A DNA stretch of 64,000 bases from the NCBI GenBank assembly GCA_045128735.1, contig JBGVRT010000017.1, positions 1 through 64,000 of the forward strand. The letters run 5' to 3'. The DNA comes from RGIG8775 sp045128735 (lineage in GTDB: Bacteria > Bacillota > Clostridia > Oscillospirales > CAG-272). Below the pieces are notes generated by a model. That model was not told the origin of the DNA. It was given only the letters and a program-made list of their open reading frames with translations, and made no database searches. The translations under genes were made by a program, and so were the position numbers. Shown piece after piece: positions 25,332 to 34,015 of the stretch. Position 1 is the first letter of the stretch, and the number at the start of each line of letters is the position of its first letter.

Positions 25332-25841
25332 CTATGAAATCGGGTCAAGCTTTTCCTTTAAGAGCTCCCTGCCCCTCGCAAGCCGCATTTTTACGGCTGA
25401 CTGAGAAAGCCCCAAGCCCTTTGCCACGTCGGCAACGCTCAGCTCCTCAAGGTAATGAAGCACGAAAACGCTTCTGTATTTTTCGGGCAGAGCGAAGATT
25501 GAATTAAGAACTTCGCCGTCCGAGCCCTCTACCCCATAATCCTCAAGCTCGTTTATCTCGTCAAGCGCCACCGAGCTTCTCACGGTGCGCTTTCGCATAA
25601 CGTCCTTACAATGGTTGGACGTAACACGCAAGAACCAAGCCTTTTCGTGTTCTTTGTCGTTAAAGACCTTGGGGTCGGTAAAATACTTTAAGAAAACGTC
25701 TTGTACCGCATCTTCCGCGTCCTCCCTGCTTCTTAGCATTGAATAACAAACGCGGAACAGCATTTCCCCATACCTATTATATAAAGTTTCAAAATCCGTC
25801 GGCTCGCCTTTCGGCTTTCCGAGAAATGGCAGATCGTGCAT
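25332..25841 (-). CDS. ECF-type RNA polymerase sigma factor
   Basis: 169 aa. Region 2 (FETLYNRYGEMLFRVCYSMLRSREDAEDAVQDVFLKYF) and region 4 (LPEKYRSVFVLHYLEELSVADVAKGLGLSQSAVKMRLARGRELLKE) are clear. Probably released by the membrane anti-sigma downstream in response to envelope stress; the nearby surface-polysaccharide genes are candidate targets. Confidence 0.93.
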   Translation of the reverse strand: MHDLPFLGKPKGEPTDFETLYNRYGEMLFRVCYSMLRSREDAEDAVQDVFLKYFTDPKVFNDKEHEKAWFLRVTSNHCKDVMRKRTVRSSVALDEINELEDYGVEGSDGEVLNSIFALPEKYRSVFVLHYLEELSVADVAKGLGLSQSAVKMRLARGRELLKEKLDPIS

Positions 25842-25856
25842 TTGTCCGTTCCTTTC

Positions 25857-25939
25857 CGAAGCATTTTTTGAAGGTGCTTCGATGAGGAAGAATCACACAT
25901 CTTACACCCTTAACACGCACCAAGTCATCAAAAGGTCAC
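25857..25939 (-). promoter_or_regulatory. Upstream region of the ECF sigma gene
   Basis: A possible ECF-type promoter is TGACC (25938-25934), 15 nt, GCGTGTT (25918-25912). A CGAAGCA / TGCTTCG hairpin (25857-25881) lies in the leader just before the coding region. Both assignments are tentative. Confidence 0.35.
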
Positions 25940-25956
25940 AAAATTTGAAAAATTTT

Positions 25957-26772
25957 TTACAGAGAGTATACAAGGTCGGCTATGACCCCCTCGTTATTTG
26001 TGCAAAGGCACTTGCTGCATATTGCCTTTACCTCGTCTATGGCGTTTGAAGGGCAGACCGCCACGTCAGCCGCCCTAAGCATTGCAATATCGTTTTCGTT
26101 GTCGCCGCAAGCGTAAACAGTCAGCTCCCTGCCCTGCTTGGCATAAAGCTCCTTGAACGGGTCAATAAGCTTTGCTTTATTGACTCCGACTGTCTGCAGT
26201 TCAAGCTGGATGGCGCTTGAACGGTTATATTCGTAGCGTCCCGCAAACTCTCTTTTCAGTATCTCCTCAAGCTCCACAAGCGTTTGCGCTTCATCTACGA
26301 ACGACAATTTATAAATATTTTCGGAATCCCACTTTTCATAAGGAACACATACAACCGCGTTTATACCGTGGTCACGCAACGATTCTGCCGCTTTTCCGTC
26401 GGGGTCTTCAACCAGGTATCCGTTTCTCGCGCTTCCGCGTATAATTCTCACCATATTTAGATTATGTACAAATTGAACCGTTTTAATTACAAGCTCAGCG
26501 TCTATAAAAGTTTCGCATGACACCTCACGCTTTGAAAAATCGTAAAAATACGTTCCGTTACACATAAGCGCGGGGGCGTTAAGCAGTTTTTCCACGCCAA
26601 TAACCGTGTTTTCCAAGCCGTGGTGCATTCTTCCTGTGGAAATAGTAAAAATTCCACCCTCGCTCTTGAAATATTCGATTGCATCAACGTTTCTTTGCAC
26701 CATTTTCGAGCCATCCGCAAGAAAGGTTTTATCAAGGTCGGTGAGAATGGCTATATTATCAAATTTTCCCAT
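25957..26772 (-). CDS. HAD-superfamily phosphatase, Cof subfamily
   Basis: 271 aa. Motif I LTDLDKTF (nucleophile Asp near 12), motif II STGR, motif III Lys region and motif IV GDNENDIAML. Cof-type cap. Substrate unknown; members act on sugar phosphates or FMN. Follows rluD by 12 nt and may be the last gene of the long division/translation cluster. Confidence 0.88.
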   Translation of the reverse strand: MGKFDNIAILTDLDKTFLADGSKMVQRNVDAIEYFKSEGGIFTISTGRMHHGLENTVIGVEKLLNAPALMCNGTYFYDFSKREVSCETFIDAELVIKTVQFVHNLNMVRIIRGSARNGYLVEDPDGKAAESLRDHGINAVVCVPYEKWDSENIYKLSFVDEAQTLVELEEILKREFAGRYEYNRSSAIQLELQTVGVNKAKLIDPFKELYAKQGRELTVYACGDNENDIAMLRAADVAVCPSNAIDEVKAICSKCLCTNNEGVIADLVYSL

Positions 26773-26784
26773 TTTTCCTCAAAA

Positions 26785-27735
26785 TTACAAAATCGTTTTT
26801 TCAAGCTTTTCAATAAGCTTTTTCATATCCTCGGGCAGCTCGCACTCAAAGTGCATAAGCTTTCCCGTTTTCGGGTGGGTCAAGCTAAGCTCCTTTGCGT
26901 GGAGACACTGACCGTTTATAAGGTGCTTGTTAGCCGCCTCGAATTGGGTTCTTCCGCCGCCGTAGATGACGTCGCCCACAAGAGGATGACCCTTGTACGC
27001 CATATGAACGCGTATCTGATGGGTTCTTCCAGTCTCAAGCTCGCATCTGACAAGCGAAAATCCCTTGTAACGTGCAATTACCGTGTAGTGGGTGACGGCG
27101 TTTCTCGCCGTTCCTTGCCCCTCTTTAAGCACAGCCATTTTTTTGCGGTCGGTGGGGTGTCTGCCGATAGGCGCGTCCACCGTTCCCGAGTCCTCCGCAA
27201 AGCTTCCTATTATTATAGCGTAATAAACGCGGCTTACCGCGTGCACCTTAAGCTGTTCGGCAAGCGAATTATGAGCCTCGTCGTTCTTAGCCGCCACCAG
27301 AAGTCCGCTTGTGTCTTTATCAATTCTATGGACAATTCCGGGGCGCACAACCCCTCCAATGCCCGATAATGACCCCTTACACCTGTACAAAAGTGCGTTC
27401 ACAAGTGTTCCGCGCGGATTGCCTGCCGCAGGGTGAACCACCATACCGCAGGGCTTATTTACAACTATTATGTCATCGTCCTCATACACAACGTCAAGCG
27501 GAATATCCTCGGGCTCTGCTCGGTCGGGCTCGGGCTCGGGGAGCTCGATTTCCACCTCGTCGCCTGCGCGAAGCTTATAGTTTTTGGCAATCTCCTTGCC
27601 GTTTACTGTTATGTCTCCGCTTTCCACAAGCTTTGCCGCCGCAGAGCGAGTAAGCTCGCTGTTCTCGGCAACGTAGGCGTCTATCCGCTTTCCAATGTCT
27701 GAAGGCGCAGAATTCAAAATAACACTATCTTCCAT
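26785..27735 (-). CDS. RluD-family ribosomal pseudouridine synthase (YlyB-like)
   Basis: 316 aa. N-terminal S4 domain (about 12-75) and RluA/RluD catalytic motif HRIDKDTSGLL with the nucleophile Asp, plus RTHQIRVHM. Modifies 23S rRNA uridines. The ATG at 27735 follows the lspA stop by one base; an in-frame ATG at 27750 overlapping lspA is an alternative start. Confidence 0.92.
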   Translation of the reverse strand: MEDSVILNSAPSDIGKRIDAYVAENSELTRSAAAKLVESGDITVNGKEIAKNYKLRAGDEVEIELPEPEPDRAEPEDIPLDVVYEDDDIIVVNKPCGMVVHPAAGNPRGTLVNALLYRCKGSLSGIGGVVRPGIVHRIDKDTSGLLVAAKNDEAHNSLAEQLKVHAVSRVYYAIIIGSFAEDSGTVDAPIGRHPTDRKKMAVLKEGQGTARNAVTHYTVIARYKGFSLVRCELETGRTHQIRVHMAYKGHPLVGDVIYGGGRTQFEAANKHLINGQCLHAKELSLTHPKTGKLMHFECELPEDMKKLIEKLEKTIL

Positions 27736-27736
27736 A

Positions 27737-28255
27737 TTACTCGTCAGCATTTGGCTTTTCTTGCTTCTTGGCTTTTTCCTCTTTTATAATGTCAATAAAC
27801 AAGTAAACAAAGAGGATTGCGGCACCTACGCACACAAAAGCGTCGGCGACGTTAAATATCCAATACCACAAATCGGGAAAAGCACAAAAGTCCAAAAAGT
27901 CAACCACAGTACCGTTGCCAAAGCCCTCACCGTAAAAGAGGCGGTCTATCATATTTCCGATACCTCCGCCCGCTATCATAGCGGCAGGAATATAAATAAG
28001 CTTTTGCTGTGGTCGGTACTTTACAAGATAGAAGATTATACCCGCTATCATCACCGTAGACACCACCATAAACACCCAACGGTTATTGCTGAAGCTGCCG
28101 AAGGAGGCACCGGGGTTTCTGATATAGGTAAAATTAAAAACATTTTTTATAAAGGGTATCGACTCGCCAAGCTCCATATTAAGCATAACTATCCACTTAG
28201 TAAGCTGGTCGAGGGCGACAACCCCGAAAATTATCAAAAAACTGATTAAAAGCAT
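27737..28255 (-). CDS. lspA: Lipoprotein signal peptidase (signal peptidase II)
   Basis: 172 aa, four membrane segments. Catalytic aspartates lie in GNMIDRLFYG and FNVADAFVCVG; NPGASFGSF and VVDFLDF are also conserved. Cleaves lipoprotein precursors such as the two lipobox proteins in this window. Has a longer charged C-terminal tail than usual (KEEKAKKQEKPNADE). Confidence 0.96.
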   Translation of the reverse strand: MLLISFLIIFGVVALDQLTKWIVMLNMELGESIPFIKNVFNFTYIRNPGASFGSFSNNRWVFMVVSTVMIAGIIFYLVKYRPQQKLIYIPAAMIAGGGIGNMIDRLFYGEGFGNGTVVDFLDFCAFPDLWYWIFNVADAFVCVGAAILFVYLFIDIIKEEKAKKQEKPNADE

Positions 28256-28273
28256 AAAAACCTCTTAAAAAAT

Positions 28274-28341
28274 GGGACTGTTTTGCGCCGTGGCAAACCA
28301 AGATACAAAATCTGATTTTTACCTATATACAAAACAGTCCC
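28274..28341. terminator. Long hairpin terminator between ileS and lspA
   Basis: GGGACTGTTTTG / CAAAACAGTCCC, perfect 12-bp stem enclosing 44 nt, followed on the minus strand by TTTTTTAAG. It would separate ileS from lspA transcription. Confidence 0.75.
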
Positions 28342-28382
28342 GTTGTCGGGCAAACGCCCTATAATGCGGCAACGCCGCGGTT

Positions 28383-31178
28383 TTAGCCTTCGATTACCGC
28401 CTTACACTTAGCGCAAATGAAGCCGCCATCCTCGGTTGCCTCACCCTCGGTGGAGTAAGCCCAGCATCTGTCACACTTGTGACCGTCAGCCTGCTCAACA
28501 AGCACAGCGATACCCGAATCGGTCTCGCTGAACGCCTTTTCATCAGCCTTACCGTTAACAAGCTTTACGCCCGAAGTGATGTAAACCGTAGCAAGCTCGT
28601 CCTCGAACTCCTTGAGAAGCGCATAGATCTCGGCATTTTCCGCGTAAATGGTAAGCTTTGCGTCAAGCGACTTACCGATAAGCTTGTCTGCACGCGCAAG
28701 CTCAAGCGCCTTCATAACGTCGTCGCGGAGCTCAAACTGCTTATCCCACTTCTCAACAAGCTCGCTGAAGCAATATGCCTCGTTATACTCGGGCATATCG
28801 TTGAGGAACACGCTTTCCTTCTTATCAGCAGATGCGTGGGGCATTGCCTGCCAGATCTCTTCACCCGTGAAGGCGATGAGAGGAGCAACAAGCTTTGTAA
28901 GTCCGTTAAGAACAAGGTACATTGCGCTCTGCGCCGAACGGCGTGCAAATCCGTCCTGCTTGCCTGTGTAAACTCTGTCTTTGGTAATATCGATATAAAG
29001 CTTAGAAAGATTGATAGTACAGAAATTATTGATTTCGTGGTAAACGATGTGGAATTCGAAATCGTCGTAAGCCTTTCTCGAAATTCTTGTAAGCTCATTA
29101 AACTTGGCAAGGATCCACTTGTCAATATCGTACATCTCCTCAACCTTAACCATATCGGTATCCGGGTTGAAGTCGTTAAGGTTAGCCATAATGATTCTGG
29201 CTGTGTTTCTTATCTTTCTGTACGCCTCGGAAAGCTGCTTGAATATATTGTCCGAAGCGCGGACGTCAACTCTGTAATCGCTGGATGCAACCCAAAGTCT
29301 TACAAGGTCAGCGCCGTACTTAGCAATCATATCGGAGGGGTAAACCGAGTTACCGAGAGACTTGTGCATTGCCTTACCCTCGCCGTCAACAACCCAACCG
29401 TGGGTGAGAACGGTCTTATAGGGTGCGCCCTTGCCTTTTGCGCCTACCGCGGTAAGGAGCGATGACTGGAACCAGCCTCTGTACTGGTCAGCACCCTCAA
29501 GGTAGAGGTCTGCGGGCCAGGTCTTATCCTCGTCGCTGAGTGACACGAAATGGCTGGAGCCCGAGTCGAACCAACCGTCAAGGGTATTGGACTCCTTATT
29601 GAACTTATCAGCTCCGCAATGGGGGCACTTGAAGCCTGCGGGAAGAAGCTCGGAGGTCTCGAGATCGTACCAGCAGTTAGAGCCCTTTTCGCCAAAGAGC
29701 TTAGCAATATTTTCTATAGTTTCGTCGTTACAAATAGGCTTTCCGCACTCCTCGCAGTAAACAACAGGAATAGGAAGCCCCCAATGACGCTGACGGGAAA
29801 TACACCAGTCCGCACGGTCACGCACCATCTGCTTGATGCGGTCTCCGCCCCACTCGGGAAGCCACTGAACGTTCTCGCAAGCCTCAGCAGCCGCGTCCTT
29901 AAACGCCTCTACCGAGCAGAACCACTGAGGTGTTGCGCGGAAGATAATGGGATTCTTACATCTCCAGCAGTGAGGATATTCGTGCTCGATCTCCTTGCTT
30001 GCGAAGAGCGCGCCGCTTTCCTTCATATCAGCGAGAATCGCCTCGTTAGAGTCAGCATAGTACATTCCCGCAAACTTACCTGCGTCGCTTGTCTGATATC
30101 CCTTATCATCAACGGGAACGATTACGTCGATATTATATCTGCGGCAGGTGATATAGTCGTCAGCACCGAAGCCGGGAGCTGTATGAACGCAGCCCGTACC
30201 GCTGTCCATAGTTACGTAATCGGCATTTACGATGATGCTTTCACGGTCAATGAAGGGGTGAATTGCCTTCATAAACTCGAAGTCAGCACCGGGTCTTGTA
30301 GCGAGAACCTCATAGTTCTCAATTCCGCCCTCCTCCATAGTCTTAGGAAGAAGCGCCTCTGCCACGATATAGCACTCGCCGTTATCAGCCTTAACCACAA
30401 CGTAGTTCTCGGTGGGGTTAAGAGCTATGGCAAGGTTGCCGGGAAGAGTCCACGTAGTAGTGGTCCATATAATAAAGTAGGTATTTTCAAGGTCGCAAAC
30501 AGAGGAAAGAAGTCCCTTATCGTCCTTAACTCTGAATTTAACGTAGATAGAGGTACACTTATCGGTCTTATACTCGATTTCAGCCTCTGCAAGAGCCGTT
30601 TCATCCTTGGGGCACCAATAAACAGGCTTAAGACCCTTATAGATATAGCCCTTCTTGTACATCTCGCCGAACACCTTTACCTCGGTAGCCTCGAACTTAG
30701 GTGCCATTGTGAGGTAAGGATGCTCCCAATCAGCAACGAGACCAAGTCTCTTGAACTGGTCTGCCTGCTTGTCCACAAAGCCCTGAGCGAACGCCTCGCA
30801 TGCAGAGCGGAACTCGGAGATAGACATCTTCTTGCGGTCAAGCTTATTCTTCTTTATAATGGCCGACTCGATGGGCATTCCGTGGTTATCCCAACCGGGA
30901 ATGTAGGAAATCTTGTATCCCGACATCGACTTATATTTATTGATGAAATCCTTAAGGACCTTGTTAAGGGCGTGACCCATATGGATATCGCCGTTTGAGA
31001 AGGGAGGTCCGTCGTGAAGGATGTAGAGGGGCTTGCCCTCATTGTTTTCGAGCATCTTATTGTACAGGTCAATCGATTCCCAATACTTGAGCATCTCAGG
31101 CTCGCGCTGAGGAAGATTTGCTCTCATTGCAAATTCGGTACGGGGGAGATTAAGTGTACTCGTGTAATCCTTTGGCAT
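28383..31178 (-). CDS. ileS: Isoleucyl-tRNA synthetase
   Basis: 931 aa, full length. HMGH (residues 66-69) for HIGH, the CP1 editing domain, tRNA-binding C-terminus and a terminal zinc finger (CDRCWAY...CAKCK). The KMSKS loop reads KAMHKSLGN, so it departs from the usual form. No T-box precedes it; it sits 49 nt downstream of ylmH, so expression probably follows the division cluster. Confidence 0.97.
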   Translation of the reverse strand: MPKDYTSTLNLPRTEFAMRANLPQREPEMLKYWESIDLYNKMLENNEGKPLYILHDGPPFSNGDIHMGHALNKVLKDFINKYKSMSGYKISYIPGWDNHGMPIESAIIKKNKLDRKKMSISEFRSACEAFAQGFVDKQADQFKRLGLVADWEHPYLTMAPKFEATEVKVFGEMYKKGYIYKGLKPVYWCPKDETALAEAEIEYKTDKCTSIYVKFRVKDDKGLLSSVCDLENTYFIIWTTTTWTLPGNLAIALNPTENYVVVKADNGECYIVAEALLPKTMEEGGIENYEVLATRPGADFEFMKAIHPFIDRESIIVNADYVTMDSGTGCVHTAPGFGADDYITCRRYNIDVIVPVDDKGYQTSDAGKFAGMYYADSNEAILADMKESGALFASKEIEHEYPHCWRCKNPIIFRATPQWFCSVEAFKDAAAEACENVQWLPEWGGDRIKQMVRDRADWCISRQRHWGLPIPVVYCEECGKPICNDETIENIAKLFGEKGSNCWYDLETSELLPAGFKCPHCGADKFNKESNTLDGWFDSGSSHFVSLSDEDKTWPADLYLEGADQYRGWFQSSLLTAVGAKGKGAPYKTVLTHGWVVDGEGKAMHKSLGNSVYPSDMIAKYGADLVRLWVASSDYRVDVRASDNIFKQLSEAYRKIRNTARIIMANLNDFNPDTDMVKVEEMYDIDKWILAKFNELTRISRKAYDDFEFHIVYHEINNFCTINLSKLYIDITKDRVYTGKQDGFARRSAQSAMYLVLNGLTKLVAPLIAFTGEEIWQAMPHASADKKESVFLNDMPEYNEAYCFSELVEKWDKQFELRDDVMKALELARADKLIGKSLDAKLTIYAENAEIYALLKEFEDELATVYITSGVKLVNGKADEKAFSETDSGIAVLVEQADGHKCDRCWAYSTEGEATEDGGFICAKCKAVIEG

Positions 31179-31227
31179 AATTCTGCTGTCTCCTTTATAC
31201 TATACGCCATGCGTAATTTTACTTAAT

Positions 31228-32031
31228 TTATATATATTTACTCGCCACAAGGCGAAGTCTGCCTTTTTTAGTCTGCTCGGAAAGTCCCGTGACTATAAAT
31301 TTTCCATAGCCGCGAACGCTTATAATCGAGCCCTCGGAAACACCTCTGTCGGGGCGCTCCTCAACGAAATAGTCAAGCTCGGCAAGTCCTGCGCGGATAG
31401 CCGTCTGTGCCTTTTCGCGCGAAAGTCCCGTAAGCGCCGACACCACGCAATCAAAACGCGCCGATGCAACCGTATCGCTTATGGGCTGAAGCTTGGGCGC
31501 GTTGGAAAAACCGTCGGGCACGTCAAAATGCTCAACCTTTACGCTGTCGCTTCCTATCCTTTTTAACTCAAGCAGTATAAATTCCGCGATTTTGGGGTCG
31601 CAGAAAACCACCGCCGAAAAATCGTCAAGCACCGCAATATCCCCAACCACATCGCGCTCGACCCCAAGCCCAAGAAGTGAGCCCAGGTAATCGCGGTGGC
31701 TAAGCTTGCGGTACCCGCTTCCTTTTATTTTCACAGCGCTCACCGACTCGTAGGCAAGCTCCGCGAAATTTTCCTTTACGCTGTGTGCGCCGTATCCGCC
31801 CTCCACAGCCATATAATCGGGCAGGGTGTAAAGCCGATTTCTCTCGCTGCCGTCATAGCCGCCGAAAAAGAAGCTTACGCACCGAACCTTTTTTTGCGCA
31901 AGAATATTCCTTGCAATTATCTGCTCCTTTGGAGTCAAAAATGCGCTGAAGCCCGCAACGTACCTTTCGGCACGCTCGGCAAGCTCGGAGATTTTTGCCT
32001 CAAAGAGCGCATCTGCCGCGTCGTTTCTCAT
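31228..32031 (-). CDS. ylmH: YlmH-type S4-domain RNA-binding protein
   Basis: 267 aa. The C-terminal S4 domain (SDTVASARFDCVVSALTGLSREKAQTAIRAGLAELDYF, then GSIISVRGYGKF) and the N-terminal HRDYLGSLLGLGVERDVVGDI motif identify YlmH. In Bacillus it acts in rescue of stalled peptidyl-tRNA ribosome complexes. ATGA overlap with yggT. DivIVA, normally next, is missing. Confidence 0.92.
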   Translation of the reverse strand: MRNDAADALFEAKISELAERAERYVAGFSAFLTPKEQIIARNILAQKKVRCVSFFFGGYDGSERNRLYTLPDYMAVEGGYGAHSVKENFAELAYESVSAVKIKGSGYRKLSHRDYLGSLLGLGVERDVVGDIAVLDDFSAVVFCDPKIAEFILLELKRIGSDSVKVEHFDVPDGFSNAPKLQPISDTVASARFDCVVSALTGLSREKAQTAIRAGLAELDYFVEERPDRGVSEGSIISVRGYGKFIVTGLSEQTKKGRLRLVASKYI

Positions 32032-32318
32032 CGCAACACCATTGCGCCAAAGCCCGAAAGCAGCTCCTGAACTATATTAAGGAGCATAAACGCTATCAGA
32101 AACGAAAAATCGACGGGCGAATTTCTGAAAACGGGAAAAAGCTCAAAAAACGCTCTTACGGGAGCTATTACGGGCTCGGTTATCATATAGACCACGTCAA
32201 GCCACGCGCCGTCAAGCTCGGGAATCCATGAAGTGATAGCGCGAATAAGCATTGCAATATTCACAGCCCCGAGAATCAGCATAGCGATCCGCGCAAGCAA
32301 ATACAAAATATTTTCCAC
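32028..32318 (-). CDS. ylmG: YggT/YlmG family membrane protein
   Basis: 96 aa with two membrane segments (about 8-30 and 70-92) and the YggT motif ITSWIPELDG...ITEPVIAPVRAFF. Part of the sepF division cluster; exact function is not settled. Confidence 0.92.
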   Translation of the reverse strand: MENILYLLARIAMLILGAVNIAMLIRAITSWIPELDGAWLDVVYMITEPVIAPVRAFFELFPVFRNSPVDFSFLIAFMLLNIVQELLSGFGAMVLR

Positions 32319-32383
32319 GCCAATCCTCCTCGTAAAACGCGTGCGAAACGCCCGACAGTAACTGTCAAAAGCGTTTATTCAAA

Positions 32384-32818
32384 TTACTCCTCGGAAGCTC
32401 CCTCGTCCTCAGCCACGTCACTCTCAATTCCAACGTTGTTGGGAGTAGCAACGAAGGTGGTCTTGGAAACCTGCTTCATATTGCCCTCGATGATGTAGAG
32501 AACGCCCTGAAGATAGTCCATAAATCTGATGATATCAGACTCCTCAAGCTCCTCGATGTTAAGAACCACAGAGCTGCCTGCCTTAAGATAGTCGGCAACC
32601 TTTACAACCTCTCCAAGGCTCTTGGGTGTGATAAGCTTAAGAGTAACAGCCGACTCGTTGATACCCGAGAAGGTACCGTTGTCGTTCTCTTCCTCTACCT
32701 CGGGCTCCTCGTCGATTACAGACGTGCCGCCCCACGGAATAGTCTCGTCACCGCCGATGGTTATGATATCGTCGATGTCTTCCTGATCTTTTTTCTTGAA
32801 ATTGAAATTAATAGCCAT
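32384..32818 (-). CDS. sepF: Cell division protein SepF
   Basis: 144 aa. Acidic N-terminal linker and conserved SepF core (LKLITPKSLGEVVKVADYLKAGSSVVLNIEEL and MDYLQGVLYIIEGNMKQVSKTTFVATP). Membrane-associated FtsZ partner. The extreme N-terminus here is short and weakly amphipathic (MAINFNFKKKDQ). Confidence 0.95.
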   Translation of the reverse strand: MAINFNFKKKDQEDIDDIITIGGDETIPWGGTSVIDEEPEVEEENDNGTFSGINESAVTLKLITPKSLGEVVKVADYLKAGSSVVLNIEELEESDIIRFMDYLQGVLYIIEGNMKQVSKTTFVATPNNVGIESDVAEDEGASEE

Positions 32819-32855
32819 TTCAAACCTCCAAAATTTTTGTTTATATATTCATTAT

Positions 32856-33254
32856 TTATCTTTCAAATTCAGCGATAACCTCAGAGTTACCGTAGACAAC
32901 AATATTACCGAGTCTCACACACCTGCCGTTTTCGGTATTATCCATAAACTCAGCGCGGTTTTCGGCAAAAGCCACCGCGTCGGCTTCAAGCTCAAATTCG
33001 TAAACGTACGTCCAAACAAGCGTGGGCGGAGCGGTTTCCTTTTTCATAATATGCACAATTTCGAGAATGTCGCCTTCAAGCGTCAGCTTCCTTTTTATCT
33101 CGGTAATTTCCAAATCACCGTAAACGTCGGCATAATAAAGCTCTTCGTCAAAGCTCATTACCACGTCAAGCACGGACACCTCTGCTTCTTTTCCGCAGGA
33201 AGCAAGAGTAAGAACCATTACAAGCGCCGACAAAAAACAAAGCAATCGTTTCAT
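32856..33254 (-). CDS. Small unknown lipoprotein inside the division cluster
   Basis: 132 aa. Type II signal with lipobox TLASC (Cys near 20) followed by a beta-rich domain of no recognised family. It sits between yggS and sepF with 15 and 37 nt gaps, so it is co-transcribed with division genes. This position is normally empty in the cluster. Confidence 0.75.
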   Translation of the reverse strand: MKRLLCFLSALVMVLTLASCGKEAEVSVLDVVMSFDEELYYADVYGDLEITEIKRKLTLEGDILEIVHIMKKETAPPTLVWTYVYEFELEADAVAFAENRAEFMDNTENGRCVRLGNIVVYGNSEVIAEFER

Positions 33255-33269
33255 AACGTTCTCCTTTCT

Positions 33270-33962
33270 CTATTTCACAAAAAGTCTGCTTCCTACCCTC
33301 ACAAGAGTTGAGCCGCAGGCAATAGCCTGCTCAAAGCTTCCGCTCATACCCATTGAAAGTATGGGCTTTTCGGTTCTTCCGAGCTTATTGTGCCATATGT
33401 CGAGGGCAAGCTCGCGCATTTCGGTGAAATATCCGATATACTCGCTTTTGTCCTCGCACTTGGGCGCCATTGTCATAAATCCGCAAAGCTCTATATTTTC
33501 AAACTGGGAAAGCTCTTTGCAAAGTGCCGCCGCGTCCTCGGGCATTACGCCGTCCTTGTTTTCCTCGCGTCCGCTGTTTATCTCTACAAGCACCTTCATT
33601 TTAATGCCGTGCTTTTTTGCCTGCGAGTCAATTTCTCGGGCAAGCTTCAAGGAGTCAAGAGAGTGAATCATAGAAACCTTGTCGATGATGTATTTTACCT
33701 TGTTGGTCTGCAGGTGACCGATAAAGTGGATATTAAGTCCGTCTCTGTCAAGTGCATCGTAGCGCGAAAGAAGCTGTTGAACTCGGTTTTCGCCCACATC
33801 GTTCACGCCTAATTGGCGGTGGATGTAGTTTACCTCACCAACCTCCGCGCTCTTTATCGCCGCAAGCATAAGCACGTCGCAGTCACGTTCCGACTTGGCG
33901 CAAGCCGCCTCGATAGCCGCCCTGACCTCGCCTATATTTTTATCAAGATATGAGTAATCCAT
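33270..33962 (-). CDS. yggS: YggS/YlmE PLP homeostasis protein
   Basis: 230 aa. Alanine-racemase N-terminal fold; PLP lysine in LMLAAIKS (about 37), IHFIGHLQTNK, SMGMSGSFEQAI and GSTLVRVGSRLF are conserved. Buffers pyridoxal phosphate. First gene of the sepF cluster here. Confidence 0.95.
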   Translation of the reverse strand: MDYSYLDKNIGEVRAAIEAACAKSERDCDVLMLAAIKSAEVGEVNYIHRQLGVNDVGENRVQQLLSRYDALDRDGLNIHFIGHLQTNKVKYIIDKVSMIHSLDSLKLAREIDSQAKKHGIKMKVLVEINSGREENKDGVMPEDAAALCKELSQFENIELCGFMTMAPKCEDKSEYIGYFTEMRELALDIWHNKLGRTEKPILSMGMSGSFEQAIACGSTLVRVGSRLFVK

Positions 33963-34015
33963 AGTCCGACTTATACCTCAAGCAATAGTTATCAGTTTAT
34001 TATATCACACTTTTA

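Noticed and set aside
29550..30998. 482-codon open frame opposite ileS
   Set aside because: Antisense to a certain aminoacyl-tRNA synthetase with no recognisable domain or RBS.
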